This document shows, one piece after another, positions 40,465-50,137 of a DNA stretch of 64,000 bases. The first letter of the stretch is position 1. Each line of letters begins with the position of its first letter. The stretch is taken from NCBI GenBank assembly GCA_964424375.1, contig CAYRIH010000001.1, positions 34,010 to 98,009 on the forward strand, in the 5' to 3' direction. A program made the position numbers and the translations under genes. Source of the DNA: CAYRIH01 sp964424375. GTDB taxonomy: Bacteria; Patescibacteriota; Kazan-3B-28; UBA10110. Below the pieces are notes generated by a model. The model worked only from the letters and a program-made list of their open reading frames with translations, searched no databases and was not told the origin of the DNA.

Positions 40465-41556
40465 TTAGATTCTGTCGAGTAAAATTTTAGTAATTTTTTC
40501 AGCGGCGCCCTTTTGCATTAAACCAGATATATTAAACGATAAACGTTTACCTAAATCGGATTGAACAATCTTATCAATACCATCTGTCAGCAACTGAGGA
40601 GTTAAATTATCCTGCTCTATAATAATAGCTGCCTCTTTCTGATTTAAGTATTGAGCATTGCAATGCTGATGATTGTTAGCGGACCCTTTAAGCGGTATTA
40701 AAATGGCTGGTTTGCCCACAGCAGCAATTTCTGCAATAGCTGTAGCTCCAGCTCGGGATATAATAACTGAAGATTTTTTCATCAATGAAGCTATTTGGGT
40801 ATTCGGCAAAAAATCAAAAAGATGATAATCTGAGTTATTTAACTGATTAAGATCATGTTTTAAAGCGGGATAATCCAGACCTCCAGCTAAATGTACAACT
40901 TGATACTTTTCCAAAATCTGAGGCAGGGCTTTTTTAACTGTTTGATTAATAATCCTAGCACCTTGAGATCCCCCTATAATTAACACTATGGGTTTATCTT
41001 CTGTAAAAGATATATCTAAACTACCTGGTTCTTTAGAATAAAACACACTATTAACCGGCACACCTGTATAAACCATTTTCTTTTTAATTGAGTCTGGTAG
41101 TTGATAAGAATCTAAAGGAAATGAAACGCAAATCCGACTGGCTAGACGAGCCAAAATTCGATTAGCCACTCCCATTACAGAATCTGATTCGTGCAAGATA
41201 ATTGGCCGACGTAAAATTCCAGCCGCTAATCCCACTGGGATGCCTACATATCCTCCTTTAATAAAAACTCGGTTTGGCCAGAAAATTAAAACCACAAACA
41301 AAGATACAATAAAACCAGCCAGAGTAATAAAAATATCTACCAGATTGCGCAAATCAAAATACCGCCGCCATTTACCAGCCGGCACACCCAAAAATCTAAG
41401 TCCGGCTCCTCGCACTAACCGACCATCGGCTGGCTGAATCGAACCAATATAAAGTAATTTACTTGTGGGGTCTACGTCTAGTATTGTCCGCCCGACTAAT
41501 AAAGTCGGTAATACGTGACCAGATGTTCCACCACCAACTAAAAGGATCTTCATCAT
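40465..41556 (-). CDS. murG: Lipid II synthase MurG
   Basis: 363 aa. Transfers GlcNAc to lipid I at the inner face of the membrane. Seen: MMKILLVGGGTSGHVLPTLL (the GGTxGHxxP loop), HESDSVMGVANRILARLASR, PIVLIIGGSQGARIIN (second G-loop) and SRAGATAIAEIAAVGKPAIL with the donor-binding Glu. Last gene of the dcw run. It overlaps the end of ftsW by 98 bases in another frame, unusually long. Confidence 0.95.
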   Translation of the reverse strand: MMKILLVGGGTSGHVLPTLLVGRTILDVDPTSKLLYIGSIQPADGRLVRGAGLRFLGVPAGKWRRYFDLRNLVDIFITLAGFIVSLFVVLIFWPNRVFIKGGYVGIPVGLAAGILRRPIILHESDSVMGVANRILARLASRICVSFPLDSYQLPDSIKKKMVYTGVPVNSVFYSKEPGSLDISFTEDKPIVLIIGGSQGARIINQTVKKALPQILEKYQVVHLAGGLDYPALKHDLNQLNNSDYHLFDFLPNTQIASLMKKSSVIISRAGATAIAEIAAVGKPAILIPLKGSANNHQHCNAQYLNQKEAAIIIEQDNLTPQLLTDGIDKIVQSDLGKRLSFNISGLMQKGAAEKITKILLDRI

Positions 41557-42661
41557 ATTTGTTACCAGTAGTTTGTCTAGAGATATTTAATAATATACCT
41601 GATCCTATCATAGCAAAAACCAGAGAAGTTCCCCCTTGGCTAATAAACGGCAAGGGCACACCAGTCAACGGCAATAGCCCAGTAATAGCCCCTATATTAA
41701 TAATTGCTTGCCAGCCAATCCAAGTGGTAATTCCTAGAGCCAATAATCGACCGAATACATCAGGAGCTTTTTGGGAAATTTTTAAACCCCTCCAGACTAA
41801 AATTGACAAAGGAATGATTACAAAAAATAACAATCCCAAAAGACCCAATTCTTCTCCAATAACTGCAAATATTGAATCCGAGGATGCCTCCGGCAAGAAG
41901 TTAAATTTTTGGCGGCTGCGACCAAAACCTAGACCTAATAATCCACCCGAACCTAGAGCAATCAAGGCTTGGTTAATATGGTAACCAGCCCCCAATGGAT
42001 CACTAGCCGGATTCAAAAAAGTTAACCACCGAACAGTTCGATATGGAGCTATCTTGATTAAACCCCAGATTGCCAATAATCCCCCTCCTACCAACAAGCT
42101 AATGTGTTTTAGATCGGCACCGGCTACAAAATACATTACTCCAGCAATACCAGCAATTACTACAACCGTACCCATATCTGGTTCAGCAATAATTAAACCC
42201 AAAATAATTAACAATAATAGAATAAAAGGCAGGAAAGTAGCATACCAATTGCCAATTTTAGGTCCTTTTTTCTCGAACCAATAAGCCAAATAAATTATTA
42301 AGCCTAATTTTAAAACTTCTGTTACTTGCAAGGTTAATTCACCAGCCCCAATCCAGCGCTTGGACCCACCAGCTTCGAAACCCACTCCTGGAATAAACAC
42401 CGCTATCAACAGAGCTATAGAGATAAACAAGACCATAGTAGCCAATGGTCTAAAACGATGGTAATCCCATCGCTGTAAGAAAAACCACAACACCAGACCA
42501 ATTACCGCAAAAACTACCTGACGAACAAAATAATATGTATTACTGCCAGTTATCTGATAAGATTCCACTACAGACGCCGATGATACCATAATCAAACCGA
42601 AGCTTACTAAAAATAAGGTAATAAGTATCAGCCAAGGATCTGGAGCATGATATTTTCTCAT
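41459..42661 (-). CDS. ftsW: Peptidoglycan glycosyltransferase FtsW (SEDS family)
   Basis: 400 aa, ten membrane helices. Polymerises lipid II at the division site with FtsI. Seen: DPWLILITLFLVSFGLIMVS at the N-terminus, the family block LLVGGGLLAIWGL, GYHINQALIALGSGGLLGLGFGR, EASSDSIFAVIGEELGLLG with the catalytic Asp/Glu context, and GVPLPFISQGGTSL near the C-terminus. The last ~32 residues (SWWWNIWSRITDFISRADNT and on) run inside murG. Confidence 0.95.
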   Translation of the reverse strand: MRKYHAPDPWLILITLFLVSFGLIMVSSASVVESYQITGSNTYYFVRQVVFAVIGLVLWFFLQRWDYHRFRPLATMVLFISIALLIAVFIPGVGFEAGGSKRWIGAGELTLQVTEVLKLGLIIYLAYWFEKKGPKIGNWYATFLPFILLLLIILGLIIAEPDMGTVVVIAGIAGVMYFVAGADLKHISLLVGGGLLAIWGLIKIAPYRTVRWLTFLNPASDPLGAGYHINQALIALGSGGLLGLGFGRSRQKFNFLPEASSDSIFAVIGEELGLLGLLFFVIIPLSILVWRGLKISQKAPDVFGRLLALGITTWIGWQAIINIGAITGLLPLTGVPLPFISQGGTSLVFAMIGSGILLNISRQTTGNKYDEDPFSWWWNIWSRITDFISRADNTRRRPHK

Positions 42662-44043
42662 TAAATTCGCCCCTTTTTTATTAGCTTTTTAACTATATCT
42701 TTAAATTGATTACCTCTATCATACGCACTGTGAAACATATCAAAACTGGCAAAAGCTGGAGTTAAAACCACAGCGCCGCCAGCTGGCAAAAACCGGCTGG
42801 CTTTTTTGACTGCCAGAGGCAGACTCTGAGCTTTAACAGCCGGAATACGAGCTCGTTTTTTCTGCAACCAACCAGCTAAACGGCTGGCTGTTTGACCAAT
42901 TAAAACCAATCCTTTTACTTGCTTAAAACTTAATAAAGCAGACAAATCATCTAAATTTTCTCCCTTGCTAACACCGCCCAAAATTAAAGATAAAGGACAT
43001 GTTAAAGATTTAACTGCCGCCACAGTGGCTACCGGCGTAGTAGCCATAGAATCATTAATAAACTTAATTTTATCTAAACTGCCTACTAATTCCATCCTAT
43101 GTTCTAATGGCTTAAAGCTTCTAATGCGACTTTTAATATCAGCTGCCGATAAGCCTATTAGATGAGCTACTGTGACAGCCGCTATTACATTTTCTAAATT
43201 ATGCCTGCCTAAAAGCAGTATTTGTGATTGATCCATCACCACACTACGTTTGCCAGTCTCAATATCTCTAATAATAATCTGATCATTTGAATTATAAACC
43301 CCCCGAGATAAAACTTTTTTAACCGAATACTTTACTATTTTACCTCGCATCTTTTTGACAAGGGATCGGGTAATAGGATGATCAGTACTAGTAATCAGAT
43401 AGTCACCTTTTTTTTGATGTAAAAACAAATTGGATTTTGCCATCAAATACTTTGTAAATGTTTTATGACGATCCAAATGTTCTGGCGTAATATCTAATAT
43501 CACTGCCAATTGTGGGCTTTTGGTTAAATCCTCTAATTGAAAGCTGGATAGTTCCAATACTACTAAATCTTTTTTAGTAAGTTTTGGTAAAAAAGATAAT
43601 GGAGGTCGTCCGATATTCCCCCCTAAATAAACTTTGCCCGATATTTGGCCCTTAAGTATATGATAAATCAAAGAAGCAGTGGTGCTCTTACCTTTAGTGC
43701 CAGTAATGCCAATGATGCGAGCTGGGCACAAATCAAAAAATAACTGTATTAGTGAACTAAAGACTACTCCACACTTCTTGGCTCGCTTGATTTGTAGCAA
43801 ATCAAGCGGTACACCAGGACTTCTAAAAACAATATCAAAATCAGTAAGACAATCTAGATATTTATCACCCAGACATAAATTAGATGCTAGCTTTTTTATA
43901 ATCATATAATCTTTACCCAACTGACGAGCTGTTTTATTATCTAATCCAACAGGTTTAATTCGGCTTTTACTTAAAAACTTCAGAAGATCTAACCCTTCCC
44001 TACCTAAACCTAAAACAGCAGTTTTAATATCTACAGTATCCAT
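42661..44043 (-). CDS. murD: UDP-N-acetylmuramoylalanine-D-glutamate ligase
   Basis: 460 aa from ATG 44043 (MDTVDIKTAVLGLGREGLDL), chosen because it puts the Rossmann motif at the family distance; readings from 44106 or 44076 add 21 or 11 residues and overlap mraY. Adds D-Glu to UDP-MurNAc-L-Ala. Seen: IIGITGTKGKSTTASLIYHI (ATP loop), KDLVVLELSSFQLEDL, LDITPEHLDRHKTF, FINDSMATTPVATVAAV and LILGGVSKGENLDDL, all MurD-type. Confidence 0.93.
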   Translation of the reverse strand: MDTVDIKTAVLGLGREGLDLLKFLSKSRIKPVGLDNKTARQLGKDYMIIKKLASNLCLGDKYLDCLTDFDIVFRSPGVPLDLLQIKRAKKCGVVFSSLIQLFFDLCPARIIGITGTKGKSTTASLIYHILKGQISGKVYLGGNIGRPPLSFLPKLTKKDLVVLELSSFQLEDLTKSPQLAVILDITPEHLDRHKTFTKYLMAKSNLFLHQKKGDYLITSTDHPITRSLVKKMRGKIVKYSVKKVLSRGVYNSNDQIIIRDIETGKRSVVMDQSQILLLGRHNLENVIAAVTVAHLIGLSAADIKSRIRSFKPLEHRMELVGSLDKIKFINDSMATTPVATVAAVKSLTCPLSLILGGVSKGENLDDLSALLSFKQVKGLVLIGQTASRLAGWLQKKRARIPAVKAQSLPLAVKKASRFLPAGGAVVLTPAFASFDMFHSAYDRGNQFKDIVKKLIKKGRI

Positions 44044-44077
44044 AATTCCTGCTTCATTTAATTTGTCATTTTTCATT

Positions 44078-45127
44078 TTAGACTGGACCAGCTCCGACAA
44101 TCCCAATAATTACACCTAATACTGCCATCAATGCACCTACAATCCAAAATCGCATAGTTACTTTAGTTTCCGGCCAGCCTAGTGCTTCAAAATGGTGATG
44201 TAATGGTGCAATCAAGAAGAGTTTCTTTTTAAATAATTTTCGCCAAAGCAGCTGCATAATTACGGATAGAGTTTCAACCATTGGCACAAATGCAATGAAA
44301 GGCAAAACAGCTATACCTACATTACTCCTAATTAACATTGCTACCACTGCCAAAGTCGCCCCTAAGGATAAAGCATAGGTATCACCGCCAAAGAACCTGG
44401 CTGGATAGATATTAAACCACAGATAAGCAATTAGAGCTCCTGTTACCGTGGCACAAAAAATTGCTAAGCTAATTTGACCATTCAAAAAAGCCAACAGACC
44501 ATAGGCGGTAAATGCAATAGCTAAAAGACCGCCAGATAAACCATCTAAGCCATCTGTTATATTAACTGCATTAGTTACAGCTAAAATAATAAAAATAAAT
44601 AGTGGAATGTACCACCAGCCAATCAGTAAGTCTCCCCAAGCTGGAATATGCAAACTATCCATGCCCAATTTACTGTAAAACCACCAAGCTCCTAAAGCTG
44701 CTATAACAAACAGCCAAATTGTTTTATGCCGAGCTCGAATACCTTTAATGCCTCCTATACCACGAATGTTAAACCAATCATCAACTGCCCCTAAAATACC
44801 AACTGTTATAATCGAAAAAAGTGGTAAATAGGTCTGAGAACGAGTTAAATTAAAAATTAAAGTAACTGCAGCCACTACTCCCCACACTAAAGGACCCGCC
44901 AAAGTTGGGATATTGCGCTTATGTTTTTGGCCGTGAAGCTGTTTGAAAACTGTTGCTTCGCCGCCATATAAAGCCTGTTCTCTTGGTTTTTTCCAAAATT
45001 TGTACTTATACAAAACATATGTCCAAAACGGAGTTAACAGCATAGCTGAAACAAAAGCAATAGTAGAAATCATCAAAATCCTCAACAGATCTCCATGTTC
45101 GGCAATAATTTTGGCAATATCATTCAT
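44078..45127 (-). CDS. mraY: Phospho-N-acetylmuramoyl-pentapeptide transferase MraY
   Basis: 349 aa, ten membrane helices. Makes lipid I from UDP-MurNAc-pentapeptide and undecaprenyl phosphate. Seen: KRNIPTLAGPLVWGVVAAVT, GAVDDWFNIRG (Asp-Asp active site), NAVNITDGLDGLSGGLLAIA and FFGGDTYALSLGATLA, and C-terminal LIAPLHHHFEALGWPETKVT with the HHH motif. Overlaps murF by 8 bases. Confidence 0.96.
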   Translation of the reverse strand: MNDIAKIIAEHGDLLRILMISTIAFVSAMLLTPFWTYVLYKYKFWKKPREQALYGGEATVFKQLHGQKHKRNIPTLAGPLVWGVVAAVTLIFNLTRSQTYLPLFSIITVGILGAVDDWFNIRGIGGIKGIRARHKTIWLFVIAALGAWWFYSKLGMDSLHIPAWGDLLIGWWYIPLFIFIILAVTNAVNITDGLDGLSGGLLAIAFTAYGLLAFLNGQISLAIFCATVTGALIAYLWFNIYPARFFGGDTYALSLGATLAVVAMLIRSNVGIAVLPFIAFVPMVETLSVIMQLLWRKLFKKKLFLIAPLHHHFEALGWPETKVTMRFWIVGALMAVLGVIIGIVGAGPV

Positions 45128-46367
45128 GACTAAATTTTTGTTTAATTAAATCGACTATTTTATCCATACCGACAGCTCTAGACCCTTTAACTAAAACGGT
45201 ATCATTATCCCGCAAATGAGTAGAAATTACATCCCTAGCTGATGATATATCTAAACTTATAGCCTGTTCGGCAGGAAAACCAGCTTCAATAGCAGATTGT
45301 TTAATTAATTCTCCCCCCTCTCCTATTATCATAAGTAAATCAACACTATTAGCCGCTGCCTGACCAACTCGCTGATGACTTTCTTGATATGCACTGCCTA
45401 ATTCTCTCATATCACCTAAAATAGCAACTTTTCGACGTTGGGCATCCAATCGAGCTAAGCTCTTTAGAGCAGCCAACATTGATGTTGGATTAGCATTATA
45501 AGTATCATCAATTAAAATTAATTGATTAAGATTAATCCTCTCAAAACGCCCCGGTGCCGACTTAAAATTATTCAGCTTTTTGGATATTTCATCTATCGAT
45601 ATGCCAAAATAATCAGCCACAGCAAATGCTGTTAGAGCAGCATATACAAACTGTTGACCATAAACCGGCATCATAGCTTTAATTGATTTATTATCATGGG
45701 ATACAGTAAAATGAATGCCACTGTGACTCAAACCAATGTCATGAGCAGTATAATCAGCCTTGCGTTCAATACCAATAAATACTTTTTTAGCGGTAGTACT
45801 TTTAGAAACCAAATTACTAAATTCATCATCCGCATTAAGTATAGCTAAACCATCAATAGATATATTAGCAATTAGACTTTTCTTTTCATTTACTAAATCT
45901 GCTTTGGTAGGAAAAAATTCTAGATGTACATCCCCAATATTTGTTAAAATTCCTATTTCTGGAGTAATAAATTCCATAAAATATTGGATATCCCCTGGTC
46001 GGTCAGCAGCCAATTCTAAAACCAATATCTGAGGATAAAACAAGTTGCCTAACAATAATCGGCTAGCTTTAATAGTAAGATTAACTGTATCTTTTATGCT
46101 TAGACGGGTTTTGCCTTCTAGATTTGTACCAGTAAATGAAGGATCAATAATACTAGCTGTCACTCCAAATTCGGTATTAAGATTGCCCTGGGTTTTAGCA
46201 ACTAATCCTCGGCTCTGCTCATCAACTTTTTTTAATACTTCAAATACAGCATCTTTAGTGGTAGTTTTACCGGTACTACCGGTAATCGCCACAATCCGCG
46301 GGCGATATTTTATAAGTATTTTAGACGCTAAAATGCGTAGCCAGTTTTTTAAAAATTTTCGTAGCAT
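45120..46367 (-). CDS. murF: UDP-N-acetylmuramoyl-tripeptide-D-Ala-D-Ala ligase
   Basis: 415 aa. Completes the pentapeptide precursor. Seen: RIVAITGSTGKTTTKDAVFE (ATP loop), LVLELAADRPGDIQYFMEFI, LTNIGDVHLEFFPTKADLVN, LIDDTYNANPTSMLAALKSL and AILGDMRELGSAYQESHQRV, which are the MurF blocks. The N-terminal domain is short, with the protein beginning just before the ATP-binding domain, a compact form. Confidence 0.93.
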   Translation of the reverse strand: MLRKFLKNWLRILASKILIKYRPRIVAITGSTGKTTTKDAVFEVLKKVDEQSRGLVAKTQGNLNTEFGVTASIIDPSFTGTNLEGKTRLSIKDTVNLTIKASRLLLGNLFYPQILVLELAADRPGDIQYFMEFITPEIGILTNIGDVHLEFFPTKADLVNEKKSLIANISIDGLAILNADDEFSNLVSKSTTAKKVFIGIERKADYTAHDIGLSHSGIHFTVSHDNKSIKAMMPVYGQQFVYAALTAFAVADYFGISIDEISKKLNNFKSAPGRFERINLNQLILIDDTYNANPTSMLAALKSLARLDAQRRKVAILGDMRELGSAYQESHQRVGQAAANSVDLLMIIGEGGELIKQSAIEAGFPAEQAISLDISSARDVISTHLRDNDTVLVKGSRAVGMDKIVDLIKQKFSHE

Positions 46368-46380
46368 ATTATTATCTTTA

Positions 46381-48111
46381 TTATTCAGGCGGCACCTGCC
46401 AATAATCTAACAGAAATTTGGCAATATCTCCAAATAAAGGAGCTGCCGAGCTTTCGGCAAATCTTATACCTTCAGGTCTATCAATTCTAGTCAGCATCAC
46501 AAACCTCGGATTATCAACTGGACCAAAACCAATAAAAGTACCAATTGTAGCATCCTGTTCATATCCACCGCCCTTAGGAATCTGCGCTGTGCCAGTCTTG
46601 CCCGCAATCCGATAACCACTTACCCCTGCCAATTGGCCATGGCCCTTATCAACTACATTTACCATCATTGCCGAAACTAATTGAGCAGTCTGAGGCTTAA
46701 GGATTACCCGTACTATCTGAGGGTCAACAGAAACTGCTCCACTAGGATAAAGAATTTTATCAACAATATGGGGCTGCATTAGCTTTCCCTGATTAGCTAT
46801 CGCACCCACCGCAGTAACTAATTGCATTGGTGTTATTGCAATACCTTGTCCAAAAGACATAGTTGCTAAATCAATTTCAGCCCAACTTCTAAAAGGTCTA
46901 ATGTGAGCTGGGACTTCACCATCCAGTTCTATACCCGTAGAAGAATCAAAACCAAAATCCTTTAGATATTTATAAAATAAGGATCGACCTATTTTTTGCA
47001 CCACAAAAACTGCTCCAGTATTAAGAGATTTTTCTAATACTTGAGCCATAGTCTGAGTGCCATAGGCTTTTAAATCAGCGTTTCTAATTATTCTGTCGTC
47101 CACCTGTACCTCACCAATATCCGTATACGTAGTACTGGGAGATACTAAACCAGCATCAATACCAGCCGCCATGGTAATAACCTTAAAAACTGAGCCTGGC
47201 TCATAAACTCCTGATATATTGGTATTAGTAAAATTTTCTAGAAGAGATGTGTTATAAAAATTAGGATTAAAATCTGGATAATTAGCCATGGCCACAATTC
47301 GACCAGTAGCCGGCTCCATAATAATTACATTGCCAGCCGTAGCTCCATAACGATCGACTGCTTCTTTAAGTTTTTTCTCAACATAATATTGAATTGCTCT
47401 ATCAATACTTAGTACAACACTTACTCCATTTTCGGGATTAATCACTTTTCTGTCGCCAATAGTAATTTGAGATCCAGAAGGACTCTTTTCTACCAAAGCC
47501 AAGCCCTGGAGACCACTCAACTCTTTATTAAAATAACCTTCTACGCCATACTGCCCTTTTCCATCCCGATTAACAAAACCTAACACATTGGAAGCTAAGC
47601 TATCTTCTGGCGAATATCTATATTCCTCAGTGCGTAGATATACACCATCTAAATTCAATTCTCCAATTTCTTTAGCTTCAGTTTCCTCAATTCTGCGTCT
47701 TAATGGAGGTATATATATTTTGTTAGATTTAATCATCTCTAACAAATCACTTTCTTCAATTCCTGTGCCAGATAGATAAGGCATAAGTTTAGCTGCTACT
47801 AACTCTGGACGCCTTACTTGGCTGGGCACGATATTTAAATTATATAGAGAAACATTAGTAGATAATGGATAATAATCTTTCAACTGAGAATCATAAACCA
47901 AAATTTCTCCTCGTTTAGCAGGCACATTCTCATTAACAAGATGCTGCTGGCGAGCTAAAGAAGAAAAGGTAGCGTATTCGATTATCTGCCGCTGGACAAC
48001 TTTTGCGGTTATTAACATCAACACTAAGACAAACAAGAAACTTACCAAGCCCAAGCGATATTGTTGAGTTAATTCATTTGCAGTGCTGTAAGACATAGTA
48101 ACATTATACAA
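46381..48111 (-). CDS. ftsI: Division transpeptidase FtsI (PBP3-type)
   Basis: 576 aa. N-terminal membrane helix (~17-40), pedestal domain with PAKRGEILVYDSQLKDYYPL, and a transpeptidase domain with SxxK in VYEPGSVFKVITMAAGIDAG, SLN in LEKSLNTGAVFVVQKIGRSL and KTGT in YRIAGKTGTAQIPKGGGYEQ. Cross-links septal peptidoglycan as the FtsW partner. No PASTA domains. The start at 48111 includes MYNVTMSYSTANEL; MSYSTAN at 48096 is possible. Confidence 0.95.
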   Translation of the reverse strand: MYNVTMSYSTANELTQQYRLGLVSFLFVLVLMLITAKVVQRQIIEYATFSSLARQQHLVNENVPAKRGEILVYDSQLKDYYPLSTNVSLYNLNIVPSQVRRPELVAAKLMPYLSGTGIEESDLLEMIKSNKIYIPPLRRRIEETEAKEIGELNLDGVYLRTEEYRYSPEDSLASNVLGFVNRDGKGQYGVEGYFNKELSGLQGLALVEKSPSGSQITIGDRKVINPENGVSVVLSIDRAIQYYVEKKLKEAVDRYGATAGNVIIMEPATGRIVAMANYPDFNPNFYNTSLLENFTNTNISGVYEPGSVFKVITMAAGIDAGLVSPSTTYTDIGEVQVDDRIIRNADLKAYGTQTMAQVLEKSLNTGAVFVVQKIGRSLFYKYLKDFGFDSSTGIELDGEVPAHIRPFRSWAEIDLATMSFGQGIAITPMQLVTAVGAIANQGKLMQPHIVDKILYPSGAVSVDPQIVRVILKPQTAQLVSAMMVNVVDKGHGQLAGVSGYRIAGKTGTAQIPKGGGYEQDATIGTFIGFGPVDNPRFVMLTRIDRPEGIRFAESSAAPLFGDIAKFLLDYWQVPPE

Positions 48112-48170
48112 AAGCTTACAATAAAAAGCAGGCAGATTGTATGCCCACTCAAAACATCTATAATATTAAT

Positions 48171-48605
48171 CTACTTGTGTGCCAATGGGCTGGACCAACT
48201 AAGATAAGTCATATCATTTATGGGTACCATTTTGGGAATATACGTAAACTCTTCCGGCTCCTCGCCAGTAAATATCCGACCAGTTGGCTGACCATCGTCA
48301 CCTATCTCAATTTTTTCCTGCGCTCCGCCCTCGATTACTGCTAATGAAGCCAACCTAGCCGCTTCTAAGGATAATCTTTCGTTTCCTGCCACAATTTTCT
48401 GTTTTTCTAGCTGAAGAGTGTGCAATTGCCCGCCCTTAGTAGATACTATATTAACTGAAACTATATAAAATAAACCTAGAACTACAAACATTATGATAGT
48501 AATTGAGCTTACTGAAAAAGCTCCGAATCGCAGTTTTCTAAAACTATTCATGCGAATCATGGTTGGGATTTTAGCTCTAATTTTATTAGGCGTCCATTTA
48601 GTCAT
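48171..48605 (-). CDS. ftsL: FtsL-like division protein
   Basis: 144 aa, small bitopic protein: basic N-terminus, one membrane helix (~32-55, FSVSSITIIMFVVLGLFYIV), then a coiled-coil stretch with heptads (LHTLQLEKQKIVAGNERLSL, EAARLASLAVIEG). Sequence conservation in FtsL is low, so the call rests on topology, size and its place between rsmH and ftsI. It would bridge FtsQ and FtsW/FtsI. Confidence 0.75.
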   Translation of the reverse strand: MTKWTPNKIRAKIPTMIRMNSFRKLRFGAFSVSSITIIMFVVLGLFYIVSVNIVSTKGGQLHTLQLEKQKIVAGNERLSLEAARLASLAVIEGGAQEKIEIGDDGQPTGRIFTGEEPEEFTYIPKMVPINDMTYLSWSSPLAHK

Positions 48606-48612
48606 AAAAATT

Positions 48613-49506
48613 TTAAATTTTTTCTATTACTCTTAATTTAGCGCTTCGGGCTCGAGGATTATTGTGAATTTCCTCATCCTGCGGCCTAACTGGCTTTTTA
48701 GTTATTAATTCTACTTTTTCTGCCTGCTTGAGATTGCGAAAAAAATGTTTAACTATTCTATCTTCCAGTGAATGATAGCTGATTACAGCTAATCTACCAT
48801 TTGGACACAACAGGTCAACTGCTTTAGGCAAAACTGTTTCAAGTGTCGCCAGTTCTTGATTTACCGCTATCCGTAATGCTTGAAAAGTTAAGGTAGCTGG
48901 ATGAATCTTGCCACGCCGACCACTTTTGGCTTGAGTTATAATCTGAACCAATTCATCAGTTGTCTCTATCTTTTTATGCTTTCTATGCTGATATATAGCT
49001 TTAGCAATTCGCCTAGCTGCCCTTTCCTGACCAAACTGCCAAATTAAATCAGCTAACTGCACTTGTGAATAGCCATTCACTATATCAGCAGCAGTCGGTC
49101 CGCAAGTCTGATCAAAGCGCATATCTAAAGGTGCATTTTCTTTAAAAGAAAAACCTCGGTCACCCTCTAACTGAAGAGACGATAAACCCAGGTCAAATAA
49201 TATTGCGTCAACGCAGTCGTATCCGTGATCCTTAGCAATTGTATCAAGATGAATGTAACTGCTGCAGACAATAATAAATTGACTGTTTGACTGTCTTCTA
49301 GATAAGTTTTTACGTATAATCGTGAGCGACTTAGCATCTTTATCAATTCCAATAATTATTCCTTTATATCCAATTTTTTTAGCTATAGCTAGACTATGGC
49401 CGCCAAGGCCAAGAGTAGCATCTATAACTACCGAACCGGGCTTAAGCTTAAGGAGCTTAACCACCTCTCCTTTTAAAACTGGAATGTGAGATGGAATTAC
49501 TTTCAA
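48613..49506 (-). CDS. rsmH: 16S rRNA m4C1402 methyltransferase RsmH (MraW)
   Basis: 297 aa. Methylates N4 of C1402 in 16S rRNA. Seen: HIPVLKGEVVKLLKLKPGSV, then VIDATLGLGGHSLAIAKKIG (SAM motif I), AILFDLGLSSLQLEGDRGFS, PLDMRFDQTCGPTAADIVN and the C-terminal LAVISYHSLEDRIVKHFFR. Second gene of the dcw cluster; the unusual inverted-repeat element at 49531-49694 separates it from mraZ. Confidence 0.96.
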   Translation of the reverse strand: MKVIPSHIPVLKGEVVKLLKLKPGSVVIDATLGLGGHSLAIAKKIGYKGIIIGIDKDAKSLTIIRKNLSRRQSNSQFIIVCSSYIHLDTIAKDHGYDCVDAILFDLGLSSLQLEGDRGFSFKENAPLDMRFDQTCGPTAADIVNGYSQVQLADLIWQFGQERAARRIAKAIYQHRKHKKIETTDELVQIITQAKSGRRGKIHPATLTFQALRIAVNQELATLETVLPKAVDLLCPNGRLAVISYHSLEDRIVKHFFRNLKQAEKVELITKKPVRPQDEEIHNNPRARSAKLRVIEKI

Positions 49507-49530
49507 GATATTAATTAATAATTTTAACTA

Positions 49531-49694
49531 GCAGTTAGCGGGAAGTGAACCAATTTTATTTTTTGTTTCCCTTTAAGGGATGAGGTGTCCCTGTGGGTGG
49601 AGGGAAAAGTATCACTTAGGAGGTGAAAAAATGTTGGCAAATTGTTATGTGCGGATAATTTCTACTAATTAAGGTTCACCTTCCCGCTAACTGC
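49531..49694. other. 164-bp element with long terminal inverted repeats between mraZ and rsmH
   Basis: Arms of 21 and 22 bases (49531-49551 and 49673-49694), complementary throughout except for one bulged G; the outer part is GCAGTTAGCGGGAAG. The interior has TTTCCC...GGGAAA and TCCC...GGG pairings and, on the plus strand, AGGAGGTG followed by a 13-codon frame (MLANCYVRIISTN, 49631-49672). It could be a structured RNA in the mra transcript or a small inverted-repeat mobile element. Confidence 0.6.
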
Positions 49695-49714
49695 CTGCTA
49701 AACAAACTAAATAA

Positions 49715-50137
49715 TTAAATGAACAACTGTTCTGCCATACTTGCGGCATCTTTCTCGGTCTTTTTCTTATATTCCTGCCAGGCTTTCGAATCCCATATTT
49801 CTAAGCGATCAAAAAGTCCAGCAACAATTACATTGTTTTTAATGCCTGCATATGTAGTCAGATACTTAGGCAAATTAATCCTGCCTTGCTTGTCAGGCAC
49901 TACATCCAATGCTCCAGCTAGCATTAATCGGGAAAATGCCCTGGCACTACTTTGAGAAATTGGCATCTTGTTCATTTTTTCTACCCATTTATCCCATTCT
50001 TTTGGTGTATAAAGGAACAAACAACCATCTAACCCTTTAGTTACGACTACTCCCCCTGCTAAAGTGGCTCTAAATTTAATTGGAATCGCTAACCGACCCT
50101 TGTCATCAATTGAATGTGAAAATTCGCCAATGAACAT
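49715..50137 (-). CDS. mraZ: Transcriptional regulator MraZ
   Basis: 140 aa, two SpoVT/AbrB-like halves: MFIGEFSHSIDDKGRLAIPI (D-K-G-R motif 1) and VVPDKQGRINLPKYLTTYAG (D-x-x-G-R motif 2). Binds repeats in its own promoter and represses the dcw operon. First gene of the operon. AAAGGGG precedes the ATG. Matching binding repeats are seen at 50194-50210. Confidence 0.96.
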   Translation of the reverse strand: MFIGEFSHSIDDKGRLAIPIKFRATLAGGVVVTKGLDGCLFLYTPKEWDKWVEKMNKMPISQSSARAFSRLMLAGALDVVPDKQGRINLPKYLTTYAGIKNNVIVAGLFDRLEIWDSKAWQEYKKKTEKDAASMAEQLFI

